A stretch of DNA of 64,000 nucleotides from the NCBI RefSeq assembly GCF_004151275.2, contig NZ_CP130821.1:2232001-2296000 (forward strand). Direction: 5' to 3'. Below the pieces are notes generated by a model. That model saw only the letters and a list, made by a program, of their open reading frames with translations. It ran no database searches and was not told the DNA's origin. The translations under genes were made by a program, and so were the position numbers. This document shows positions 17,435 through 25,484 of the stretch, in pieces. Each line of letters opens with the position of its first letter. The first letter of the stretch is position 1. The DNA is from Flavobacterium dauae. Lineage in GTDB: Bacteria > Bacteroidota > Bacteroidia > Flavobacteriales > Flavobacteriaceae.

Positions 17435-18436
17435 ATGTTCCCATTACACAGAGGCAGAAGATTAAGACAAAACGAATCGATTAGAAGTTTGGTTCGCGAA
17501 ACCAATTTAAGTCCGGCAGATTTTATGTTTCCAATGTTTGTCTGCGAAGGCGAGAATCAAGAAATCGAAATTCCTTCTATGCCCGGAATTTTTCGTCGAT
17601 CGATAGATTTAACGGTAGAAGAAGTAAAAGAACTTTTTGAATTGGGAATTCGTGCCGTAAATATTTACGTAAAAGTAAGCGATGATTTAAAAGACAATAC
17701 CGGAAAAGAAGCGTGGAATCCCAACGGATTAATGCAAAATGCCATTCGCGCTATTAAATCAGCTTGCCCGGAAATGATTGTAATGCCCGATGTTGCTTTA
17801 GATCCTTATTCAATGTACGGACACGATGGAATTATTAAAAACGGAGATGTTGATAACGATTCAACCGTTGAAGCTTTGGTAAAAATGGCGGTTTCACATG
17901 CCGAAGCTGGAGCCGATTTTGTTGCACCAAGCGATATGATGGACGGTCGGGTGTTGCGTTTACGTCAAGGATTAGACGCTGCTGGATTCATCAATGTAGG
18001 AATCATGAGTTATTCTGCCAAATACGCTTCGGCATTTTACGGACCTTTCCGCGATGCGTTGGATTCTGCTCCAAAAGAAACAGGTGAAATAGTTCCGAAA
18101 GATAAAAAGACCTATCAAATGGATTATGCCAACCGAATTGAAGCTATTAAAGAAGCTGTGTGGGATGCCGAAGAAGGTGCCGATATGGTAATGGTTAAAC
18201 CTGGAACCGCGTATTTAGATATTGTTCGTGAAGTGAAAGACAATGTTAATATTCCAGTTTGTGTATATCACGTTTCGGGCGAATATGCCATGATTAAAGC
18301 CGCTGCCGAAAAGGGTTGGTTAGATCACGATAAAATTATGATGGAACAGTTAATGTGTATTAAACGTGCCGGTGCCAGTTTAATTTCAACCTATTTTGCA
18401 AAAGAAGCAGCGATATTGTTGAAGAAACAGTATTAA
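17435..18436 (+). CDS. hemB: Delta-aminolevulinic acid dehydratase (porphobilinogen synthase)
   Basis: The 333-residue enzyme condenses two 5-aminolevulinates to porphobilinogen. The two active-site lysines are seen in MSYSAKYASAFYGPFR (near residue 195) and MVMVKPGTAYLD (near 250). The metal-binding segment reads DVALDPYSMYGHDG, with Ala/Asp/Asp where zinc enzymes have three Cys (DVCLCEYTSHGHCG type). This is the plant-like, magnesium-dependent version. hemB is the last gene of the cluster, followed by a terminator. It acts upstream of hemC although placed last. Confidence 0.97.
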   Translation: MFPLHRGRRLRQNESIRSLVRETNLSPADFMFPMFVCEGENQEIEIPSMPGIFRRSIDLTVEEVKELFELGIRAVNIYVKVSDDLKDNTGKEAWNPNGLMQNAIRAIKSACPEMIVMPDVALDPYSMYGHDGIIKNGDVDNDSTVEALVKMAVSHAEAGADFVAPSDMMDGRVLRLRQGLDAAGFINVGIMSYSAKYASAFYGPFRDALDSAPKETGEIVPKDKKTYQMDYANRIEAIKEAVWDAEEGADMVMVKPGTAYLDIVREVKDNVNIPVCVYHVSGEYAMIKAAAEKGWLDHDKIMMEQLMCIKRAGASLISTYFAKEAAILLKKQY

Positions 18437-18458
18437 AAATTAAACGTAAAATATCATA

Positions 18459-18487
18459 AACTATCTGAACAATTCAGGTAGTTTTTT
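18459..18487 (+). terminator. Terminator after hemB
   Basis: Stem AACTATCTGAA / TTCAGGTAGTT (one G-T wobble) with loop CAA, followed by seven T. It ends the hem cluster just before murI. Confidence 0.85.
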
Positions 18488-18501
18488 TATTTTTGTTGAC
18501 T

Positions 18502-19284
18502 ATGAAAAATGATACACGACCTATAGGTCTATTTGATTCGGGAATCGGTGGAACAACTATTTGGCACGCCATTCACAAACTATTGCCTAATGAAAATACG
18601 ATTTTTTTGGGAGATAGCATTAATGCACCTTACGGACAAAGATCAAAAGAAGAAATCATACAGTTATCAAAGAAAAATACAGAATGGCTTTTACAGCAAA
18701 ATGCCAAAGTTATCATTGTAGCTTGTAATACTGCTACCACAAATGCAGTTTCAGAATTGCGAAATACTTACAATATTCCAATCATAGGTATTGAACCGGC
18801 AATTAAACCCGCAGCCTTACATACTAAAACAGGTAAAGTTGGTGTTCTTGCTACGCAAGGTACTTTACAAAGTAAAAAATACACCGAAGCACAAACACTT
18901 TACCCTAATGTTAAATTTATCAACCAAATTGGTTATGGTATTGTACAACTAATTGAAAACGGTGATTTATATTCTGCTGAATTAGAAGACCTTTTAAAAT
19001 CGTTTATTACACCAATGATTGACGAAGATATTGACCATTTGGTTTTGGGATGTACACACTACCCTTACCTGTTACCTGTTTTAAATAAGTTTCTTCCTTC
19101 TGCTGTTAAAGTCATCGATTCCAGTGAAGCTGTTGCTAAACGTACTTTGAAGATTTTAGACGAAAACAACCTGCTTAAAACAGATAACCTGCCGGGATAC
19201 TCTAAATTTTACACCAACAAAAATGTTGAGATTTTACAGAGTTTTATCAACGGTTTGGGTACAGCCGAAAAGTTAGATTTCTAA
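18502..19284 (+). CDS. murI: Glutamate racemase
   Basis: The 260-residue cytoplasmic enzyme makes D-glutamate for peptidoglycan. Both catalytic cysteines are present, in VACNTATTNA (near residue 75) and LGCTHYPYL (near 185), with the N-terminal GLFDSGIGG Asp. I start at ATG 18502; a TTG at 18493 is in frame but only nine bases upstream and lies in the T-rich tail of the hemB terminator. It is convergent with the following repeat-protein gene, with only 18 bp between the stops and no obvious terminator hairpin. Confidence 0.96.
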   Translation: MKNDTRPIGLFDSGIGGTTIWHAIHKLLPNENTIFLGDSINAPYGQRSKEEIIQLSKKNTEWLLQQNAKVIIVACNTATTNAVSELRNTYNIPIIGIEPAIKPAALHTKTGKVGVLATQGTLQSKKYTEAQTLYPNVKFINQIGYGIVQLIENGDLYSAELEDLLKSFITPMIDEDIDHLVLGCTHYPYLLPVLNKFLPSAVKVIDSSEAVAKRTLKILDENNLLKTDNLPGYSKFYTNKNVEILQSFINGLGTAEKLDF

Positions 19285-19302
19285 TTCATCTAATACAAAC
19301 GC

Positions 19303-21177
19303 CTATTTCTTCGTCAGCTTAATTTCTAAAGTACCATCGCCATTTACTTTATCAAAGGTTATTATAGAGGTTTCTACATCAAAAACACTTAATTTCAACG
19401 CTTCTGTTTTTGTAACCTCCTTACCCTGAATTAACACCCTTTTTATTTTAGGATTATTGATACTGTTTTTAAAATCTTGTTCTAATTTATTTATAAAGTC
19501 GATATTTGACTGATTGTTATTTTGTTGATCTTCGATTTCCTTTAAAGCCTGATTCTTTTTTTCTTCAGCTTCTAATCGAGCTTTTTCGTCTGCATCTTTT
19601 TTAGCTTTGGCTTCCGCTTCTATACGTTCCTTTTCCTCTGCTAATTTTTTAGCTTTGGCTTCCGCTTCTAATCGAGCCTTTTCTTCAGCTTCTTTTTTGG
19701 CTTTGGCTTCCGCTTCTAATCGGGCTTTTTCTTCAGCTTCTTTTTTGGCTTTGGCTTCTGCTTCTAATCGAGCCTTTTCTTCGGCGTCTTTTTTGGCTTT
19801 GGCTTCCGCTTCTAATCGGGCTTTTTCTTCAGCTTCTTTTTTAGCTTTGGCTTCCGCTTCTATACGTTCCTTTTCCTCTGCTAATTTTTTAGCTTTAGCT
19901 TCTGCTTCTAATCGAGCCTTTTCTTCGGCGTCTTTTTTGGCTTTGGCTTCCGCTTCTAATCGGGCTTTGGCTTCCGCTTCTAATCGGGCTTTTTCTTCAG
20001 CTTCTTTTTTAGCTTTGGCTTCCGCTTCTAATCGGGCTTTTTCTTCGGCTTCTTTTTTGGCTTCTGCTTCTAATCGGGCTTTTTCTTCAGCTTCTTTTTT
20101 GGCTTTGGCTTCCGCTTCTATACGTTCCTTTTCCTCTGCTAATTTTTTAGCTTTGGCTTCTGCTTCTAATCGAGCCTTTTCTTCAGCTTCTTTTTTAGCT
20201 TTGGCTTCCGCTTCTAATCGGGCTTTTTCTTCAGCTTCTTTTTTGGCTTTGGCTTCTGCTTCTAATCGAGCCTTTTCTTCAGCGTCTTTCTTTGCTTTGG
20301 CTTCCGCTTCTAATCGGGCTTTTTCTTCAGCCTCTTTTTTGGCTTCGGCTTCTGCTTCTAATCGAGCTTTTTCTTCGGCTTCTTTTTTTGCTTTAGCTTC
20401 TGCTTCTAAACGAGCTTTTTCTTCGGCGTCTTTTTTTGCTTTGGCTTCCGCTTCTAATCGGGCTTTTTCTTCGGCTTCTTTTTTGGCTTTGGCTTCCGCT
20501 TCTAATCGAGCTTTTTCTTCAGCTTCTTTTTTGGCTTTGGCTTCTGCTTCTAATCGGGCTTTTTCTTCAGTCTCTTTTTTGGCTTCGGCTTCTGCTTCTA
20601 ATCGAGCGTTTTCTTCAGCTTCTTTTTTAGCTTTGGCTTCTGATTCTAATCGAGATTTTGCTTCGACGTCTTTTTTAGCTTCTTCAGCAACATTTATTTT
20701 TGTCTCTTCTACAGCTAATAATCGCTCTGTTTCTAAAGTTTCTTTTTTTAATTTTGCTTCGGCAGCCAAACGTGCTTGTTCTTCTGCAATCTTTTTAGCC
20801 TCTTCTTCAGCCTTTAGTCGTTCTTGTTCTTTTAATTTTGCCTGTTCGGCATAATATTCTACTTTTTCAATAATTTTTGCATCGATCTTTGCTCCTTCTA
20901 ACGAAAAACCTTTAAAACTACTTATTAATTTAATAATCACAGCTCCGTCTTTACCAATCGCTCCAAATACTTCAATAGCATCTTTAGGCTCTAATTCAAT
21001 AATACTTTCAATATGTTCAGGCTTGATTCTATCATAATCTGCAAAACGGATTTTATATCCGTTAACAATAATTAATGGATTTCCGTAACTAATTTCTTTA
21101 GAAAAAGGAATAGTTGAAGCGGCATTAACGGTTAATGTTGCAAAAGCACAACCAATTGCTATAAGTATTTTTTTCAT
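19303..21177 (-). CDS. Exported TolA-like repeat protein with plug-like N-terminal domain
   Basis: The 624-residue protein has a Sec signal peptide (cleaved near LTVNA). Residues ~30-105 (NPLIIVNGYKI, then KPEHIESIIELEPKDA, then GAIGKDGAVIIKL) look like the plug-type segment seen in TonB-dependent receptors and in some flavobacterial BlaR1-like proteins. Residues ~115-550 are about 27 near-identical 16-residue units of the form KAKKEAEEKARLEAEA, a long charged alpha-helical rod like TolA domain II. The C-terminal ~70 residues form a small domain ending in GDGTLEIKLTKK that again has the plug-like flavour. It probably spans the periplasm; function unknown. One unit is shortened and one duplicated, signs of repeat slippage. 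Confidence 0.8.
   Translation of the reverse strand: MKKILIAIGCAFATLTVNAASTIPFSKEISYGNPLIIVNGYKIRFADYDRIKPEHIESIIELEPKDAIEVFGAIGKDGAVIIKLISSFKGFSLEGAKIDAKIIEKVEYYAEQAKLKEQERLKAEEEAKKIAEEQARLAAEAKLKKETLETERLLAVEETKINVAEEAKKDVEAKSRLESEAKAKKEAEENARLEAEAEAKKETEEKARLEAEAKAKKEAEEKARLEAEAKAKKEAEEKARLEAEAKAKKDAEEKARLEAEAKAKKEAEEKARLEAEAEAKKEAEEKARLEAEAKAKKDAEEKARLEAEAKAKKEAEEKARLEAEAKAKKEAEEKARLEAEAKAKKLAEEKERIEAEAKAKKEAEEKARLEAEAKKEAEEKARLEAEAKAKKEAEEKARLEAEAKARLEAEAKAKKDAEEKARLEAEAKAKKLAEEKERIEAEAKAKKEAEEKARLEAEAKAKKDAEEKARLEAEAKAKKEAEEKARLEAEAKAKKEAEEKARLEAEAKAKKLAEEKERIEAEAKAKKDADEKARLEAEEKKNQALKEIEDQQNNNQSNIDFINKLEQDFKNSINNPKIKRVLIQGKEVTKTEALKLSVFDVETSIITFDKVNGDGTLEIKLTKK
19560..20665 (-). repeat. 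48-bp tandem repeat array inside the TolA-like gene
   Basis: Roughly 23 units of about 48 bp (16 codons), with shorter units near 19980 and 20060. The opposite strand stays open through the array (19607-20854), an artefact of the repeat composition. Confidence 0.9.
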
Positions 21178-21178
21178 A

Positions 21179-22165
21179 TTAAATTTCAGACATAATTGAA
21201 GCGAACTGCTCCATAGAATATAAACGTTTTTCTGCCGAATATATTGGGCACGACATCATTACTTCGTTGATTTGATAGCGTTGAATAAATTGTTTCAAAT
21301 TTCGAGCCACAGTTTCTTTATCGCCAATAAAACTACCGGCGGTCATTTGACTTAGCTGTGCTTCTTCAACTACCGTCCAATTATCATAAAAAGCCATATC
21401 GGGCTGTTTCATTTTTGATCTTTGGTTGCGAATCAATCCCAAAAACATTTTATAAAAAGTTGACGCACTTAATTTAGCTTCCTGATTTGTTTCGCCAATA
21501 ATCACGTTGACACAAGCTATTTTATATGGAGCAGAAATTTCTCCGTTGGGTTGAAATTCGTCTGTATAAAACTTAAAAGCAGCTGACATTTGTTGCGGTG
21601 CAAAATGCGACGCAAAGGCGTAAGGCAAGCCATAAGCAGCAGCCAAAACCGCACTATCCGTACTTGACCCTAACAAATAAACTGGAACATCTGTTCCTTC
21701 TGCAACAAATGCACGGACTTTAGATTCGGTATTTTCGGTAGAAAGATATTGTTGGATTGCTGAAACATTCTGTGGAAATTCGTGCACATTTTTCATAAAA
21801 TTTTCGTTCATATGCTGTGCGGTTAATCCATCAGTTCCCGGCGCACGTCCCAACCCTAAATCAATTCTGCCGGGATAAATCTGCGCCAAAGTTCCAAATT
21901 GTTCTGAAATCGCCAACGGAGAATGGTTGGGCAACATAACACCGCCCGATCCTACTTTAATTTTCTGTGTATTCGCTGCAACATATCCCATTAAAACCGA
22001 TGTAGCATTACTTGCAACACCTTCCATATTATGATGTTCTGCCAACCAATATCGTGTAAAATTTAAGTCATCGGCTTTTTGTGCTGTTTGCTTTAATTCT
22101 TCAAAAGCATCGTGTACCGTTTTGTCTTCTTTTACGTAAACTAAATCCAGAAAAGAATAGTTCAT
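21179..22165 (-). CDS. LLM-class flavin-dependent oxidoreductase
   Basis: The 328-residue protein is a bacterial-luciferase-like monooxygenase of the MsnO8/YhbW-type group. Recognisable blocks are RYWLAEHHNMEGVASNATSVL-like positioning (residues ~40-60), KVGSGGVMLPNHSPLAISEQFGTL and GRIDLGLGRAPGTD, the flavin/substrate-loop motifs of this group. It uses reduced FMN and O2; the substrate is unknown. I start at ATG 22165 (MNYSFLDL); the frame extends 8 codons upstream to a TTG only. The gene begins just after the divergent marC start region and its stop abuts the TolA-like gene start (1-bp gap), so those two may be cotranscribed. Confidence 0.92.
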   Translation of the reverse strand: MNYSFLDLVYVKEDKTVHDAFEELKQTAQKADDLNFTRYWLAEHHNMEGVASNATSVLMGYVAANTQKIKVGSGGVMLPNHSPLAISEQFGTLAQIYPGRIDLGLGRAPGTDGLTAQHMNENFMKNVHEFPQNVSAIQQYLSTENTESKVRAFVAEGTDVPVYLLGSSTDSAVLAAAYGLPYAFASHFAPQQMSAAFKFYTDEFQPNGEISAPYKIACVNVIIGETNQEAKLSASTFYKMFLGLIRNQRSKMKQPDMAFYDNWTVVEEAQLSQMTAGSFIGDKETVARNLKQFIQRYQINEVMMSCPIYSAEKRLYSMEQFASIMSEI

Positions 22166-22248
22166 ATTTTTTTTTATAAAAATAGTCAATTTATTTTTAA
22201 CCTTATTTGAAATTATTTTTTAGCTTTAAAAAAAACTTGTTTTGTGCT

Positions 22249-22878
22249 ATGGATTTATTTCTGATAACATTTGCCGCTTTATTTTCTGTAATAAATCCGT
22301 TAGGATCTGTCCCTATTTTTTTAGGATTAACACAAGGAGATCCCAAAGAAGCCAAGAATAAAACAGCCTTTTGGGCATCGGTAAACGTATTCATCATTCT
22401 TGTAATTTCGTTCTTTATAGGAAAAATCATTTTAAATTTTTTTGGAATAAGTATTGATGTTCTACGAATTGCCGGCGGTGTAGTGATTTGTTCATCGGGT
22501 TTTGGATTACTTTCGGGAACATTTAGTAAACGTAGAGGTGTAAATAAAAAAGTAGCCGATGACGCACAACAACGAAACGATATTGCTTTAACTCCACTGG
22601 CAATTCCTATGATGGCAGGTCCGGGATCTATGTCGTTACTTATAGCAATGGAACAAGATTATCCCGAACTAACCAACAAACTTTTAATTGTAGCAGCCAT
22701 ACTTGCCGTTGCCATTACCGTTTTCTTGGTTTTGCGAAGTGCTAATTATCTATCAAAACTTTTAGGAGCTTCGGGCATTGTTGCTATTTCAAGAATTATT
22801 GGTTTTTTGGTTTTAGCAATTGGTATTCAATACATTATAAATTCGCTATTGATCCTTTTTAAAATAAATTTTCAGTAA
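22249..22878 (+). CDS. MarC family membrane protein
   Basis: The 209-residue protein has six predicted membrane segments and the MarC signature FSVINPLGSVPIFLGLT near the N-terminus, followed by ALTPLAIPMMAGPGS in the middle. MarC/UPF0056 proteins are inner-membrane proteins of unknown transport function; an early link to multiple antibiotic resistance was not upheld. I start at ATG 22249 rather than the upstream TTG at 22207. A strong terminator follows, then the left end of the first mobile element. Confidence 0.92.
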   Translation: MDLFLITFAALFSVINPLGSVPIFLGLTQGDPKEAKNKTAFWASVNVFIILVISFFIGKIILNFFGISIDVLRIAGGVVICSSGFGLLSGTFSKRRGVNKKVADDAQQRNDIALTPLAIPMMAGPGSMSLLIAMEQDYPELTNKLLIVAAILAVAITVFLVLRSANYLSKLLGASGIVAISRIIGFLVLAIGIQYIINSLLILFKINFQ

Positions 22879-22904
22879 AAATACATCAAAGATTAATAAC
22901 AGGG

Positions 22905-22941
22905 AAAACGATTGTAAATAAAGACTTTACAATCGTTTTTT
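22905..22941 (+). terminator. Terminator after marC
   Basis: A 14-bp perfect stem AAAACGATTGTAAA / TTTACAATCGTTTT with a 7-nt loop and trailing T-run. Confidence 0.88.
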
Positions 22942-22996
22942 GATTTTTTGGTAATGTGATAAAAAGCAGAAAAAAGCGAGGTTAGGCAAAAGTAAG

Positions 22997-23012
22997 GTTA
23001 CTAAAACGTTAC
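22997..23012 (+). repeat. Candidate left attachment/arm motif of element 1
   Basis: GTTACTAAAACGTTAC contains two direct GTTAC units. The same 16-mer with 2 changes is at 38054-38069 and with 2 changes at 49992-50007 next to the second integrase. Confidence 0.45.
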
Positions 23013-23125
23013 TTTCAAGCATTATAAACAACCGATTTAAAATGCTGTAATTCAGCTTTCTGCATAGTTTTTCATATTGTTCCGTAGCTCACATAGGTTT
23101 AATTTTATCATTAAGAATTGTGAGT

Positions 23126-24376
23126 ATGGAAACGACAAAAAAATCAACGTTTAAGGTTCTTTTCTACCTTAAAAAGAATGCCCCGAAGAAAAACGGAAAA
23201 GTTACGGTTATGTGCAGAATTACCGTAAACGGTAATCAATCTGCATTCAGTGCCAAGTTGGATATTTCGGCAACAAATTGGGATTTGAAGTACGGCAGGG
23301 TTTTAGGAAAAAGCCGAGAAGCCCAAGATGTGAACGGCAAGCTTGACAAAATCCGTTTGGGTATTGAGGAATGCTATTCCAAAATTCTGAAGAACGAGGG
23401 AGCTGTAAACAGTACTAAACTTAAAAATGCCTTCCTCGGTATGGAAAGCGGAGAAATTACCTTTTTCAAGTTTTATGAACAGTTCTTATCCGACTATGAG
23501 AAAAAGGTCAATAGCGGACTTCGAGTAAATGGAACACGAAGTAAGTATAAAACACTGTTAAGACATCTGCGAAATTTTGCACTTACAAAATACGGTTACT
23601 CCGATGTGTCTTTTAACGACCTTACTCCTGATTTTGTACAGGACTTTGATTACTACCTACGTGATGACCAAAGTTTGACACACAATACCATTTGGTTGTA
23701 TATGATTGGCTTCACCACGCTTTGCCGTTTGGCAATGAGCAGAAAGCATCTTGCTTTCAATCCATTCAGCGAGTACAAGAACACCAAAAAGGACAAAGAC
23801 AGGGGCTATCTGTTGCGAAACGAGTTGGAACAGCTTGTAACATTCAACTGCGAGAAAAAGAAAGACGAATTGGTTAAAGACCTGTTTGTTTTCAGTTGCT
23901 TTACTGGTCTTTCCTATTCAGATATGAAAGGACTTAGAAACAGCAATATTCAGGATTTCTTTGACGGTAACCAGTGGATTATCATACGTAGAAAAAAAAC
24001 AGCCACATCGTCAAACGTAATGCTATTAGATATTCCCAAAATGATTATTGAAAAATATGCAGGATTTTCAAGAGATGGAAAGGTATTTTCTGTCCCATCA
24101 AATACTATTTGTAATGATAGCCTAAAGAGAATATCCCAACAGATTGAATGCCTGAAAGAAAAGAAAGTAACCTTTCATTTAGCACGCCATACATTTGCCA
24201 CCCTATTTTTAAGCGAGGGCGTTCCGTTGGAGAGTTTAAGCAAGATGTTAGGGCATAAAAATATTGCTACCACACAGATTTACGCCAAAATACTCAACGA
24301 GAAAGTCGGTAAGGATATGCAAAAGGTATCACATAAATTTAAGGGAATGGAGCAGTCTTTTGTTACACAACTATAA
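23126..24376 (+). CDS. Tyrosine recombinase/integrase of element 1
   Basis: The 416-residue protein has an N-terminal arm-binding domain (VLFYLKKNAPKKNGKVTV), a SAM-like core-binding domain and a C-terminal catalytic domain. Catalytic blocks are HLARHTFATLF (His and Arg), LGHKNIATTQIYAKI with the nucleophile Tyr386. At the usual Arg I position the sequence reads CFTGLSYSD, with Ser instead of Arg, as described for the Bacteroides CTnDOT integrase. ATG 23126 is preferred over the GTG at 23120. It integrates and excises the element. The second integrase at 50123 has the same length and about half its residues in common by eye. Confidence 0.93.
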   Translation: METTKKSTFKVLFYLKKNAPKKNGKVTVMCRITVNGNQSAFSAKLDISATNWDLKYGRVLGKSREAQDVNGKLDKIRLGIEECYSKILKNEGAVNSTKLKNAFLGMESGEITFFKFYEQFLSDYEKKVNSGLRVNGTRSKYKTLLRHLRNFALTKYGYSDVSFNDLTPDFVQDFDYYLRDDQSLTHNTIWLYMIGFTTLCRLAMSRKHLAFNPFSEYKNTKKDKDRGYLLRNELEQLVTFNCEKKKDELVKDLFVFSCFTGLSYSDMKGLRNSNIQDFFDGNQWIIIRRKKTATSSNVMLLDIPKMIIEKYAGFSRDGKVFSVPSNTICNDSLKRISQQIECLKEKKVTFHLARHTFATLFLSEGVPLESLSKMLGHKNIATTQIYAKILNEKVGKDMQKVSHKFKGMEQSFVTQL

Positions 24377-24397
24377 AACCTTAGGCAATCTTAAAAT

Positions 24398-24432
24398 GTA
24401 AAAAGTCAATGTTCATTGCATTGGCTTTTTTT
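24398..24432 (+). terminator. Terminator after integrase 1
   Basis: Stem AAAAGTCAATG / CATTGGCTTTT (one wobble) with a 7-nt loop and seven trailing T. Confidence 0.8.
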
Positions 24433-24562
24433 GTAATTTAGCAATAAGTGACTTTTATATACTTTGATCTGTCTGATTGAAATTTTCTTTTTTACAATAA
24501 GAAATTTATAATTGTTGTATAGTTAGTAGAAGTTACTTAGTAAGACTTAAAACAAAAGCAAA

Positions 24563-25384
24563 TTGAGTATTTCAGACCTAAAATATCCGACTTATAACAG
24601 CGAAAAAGAAATTGCAATTTCTGCAATAATTGTCGCACTATTAGTTTATCTGTTTTTAGCCTTATTTCAACCCTTCGGAACTTACAATTACGTTCATACC
24701 AATAAATATTTGCTTTTAGTGCCTTATGCAATAATTGCATTTGTTTCTTTCTTTATCGGGGATTTTTTCATCTCAAAATATTTCACAAAATGGACTTGGA
24801 AAAATGAAGTTTCAAAAACTTTGGTTTTATTGCTTTTTTGTGCCATATTAAACTATGGGTACAGTATATATTTTGTCAATAATACTGACTTTAGTTTACG
24901 AACGTTATTCTATATGGCAATATTTACCTATTCGCTAGGACTTCCTATTTGTGCTATCTCTGTTTTGGGAAAATACTCTTTTCTAAAAAACAATAATACT
25001 GAAACTGAAAAAGTCGAAACAAATGTTGAAACCAAAGTAAAAACAGAACGTATTTTATCAATTATTCCTGATGTGGGAGAAAATCTGAATATCAAAAAAA
25101 ATGCTTTCCTTTATGCACAATCAGAAGGTAATTATTCAAAAATATTTTATCTAAACGACGAAATAGTAGAAAAGGAATTATTACGGATTTCGCTCAAAAA
25201 CTTGGAAGAACAAATAGGTGATGATAATATAATTCGTTGTCACCGTTCCTATATTTTAAACATTCAAAATGCAATTCGTAAACAAGGTAATGCACAAGGG
25301 TTTAAAATTTCATTGAAATTAACAGATGAAAAAATTCCTGTATCAAGAAAATATATTGACAAAATAAATAGTATTTCGATTTAA
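24563..25384 (+). CDS. Membrane-anchored LytTR-type transcriptional regulator
   Basis: The 273-residue protein has four membrane segments in residues ~18-135 and a C-terminal LytTR DNA-binding domain (about 165-270) with the motifs YAQSEGNYSKIFY, EQIGDDNIIRCHRSYILN and IPVSRKYIDKI. Such membrane-LytTR proteins control expression directly from the membrane. No ATG is available at the natural start, so TTG 24563 is used. It is likely to control the adjacent S41 peptidase gene, 100 bp downstream on the same strand, because such regulator-target pairs are common; this is inference. It lies in the cargo part of element 1. Confidence 0.85.
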   Translation: MSISDLKYPTYNSEKEIAISAIIVALLVYLFLALFQPFGTYNYVHTNKYLLLVPYAIIAFVSFFIGDFFISKYFTKWTWKNEVSKTLVLLLFCAILNYGYSIYFVNNTDFSLRTLFYMAIFTYSLGLPICAISVLGKYSFLKNNNTETEKVETNVETKVKTERILSIIPDVGENLNIKKNAFLYAQSEGNYSKIFYLNDEIVEKELLRISLKNLEEQIGDDNIIRCHRSYILNIQNAIRKQGNAQGFKISLKLTDEKIPVSRKYIDKINSISI

Positions 25385-25484
25385 ATCTTGTCATTCATCA
25401 CAAAATCCTGTTGCTCATCACATTCATTTTATTGTTTTTAAAGCAATTACAATATTTGTATTTAAAATCAAAAATGAATTCAAA

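Noticed and set aside
19560..20665. Periodic 48-bp repeats as a possible CRISPR array
   Set aside because: There are no unique spacers; repeats are coding and in one frame.
19607..20854. Long open frame on the plus strand (415 codons)
   Set aside because: It is the antisense of the 48-bp repeats; its Ala/Ser/Phe composition only mirrors the minus-strand repeat unit and lacks any start context.
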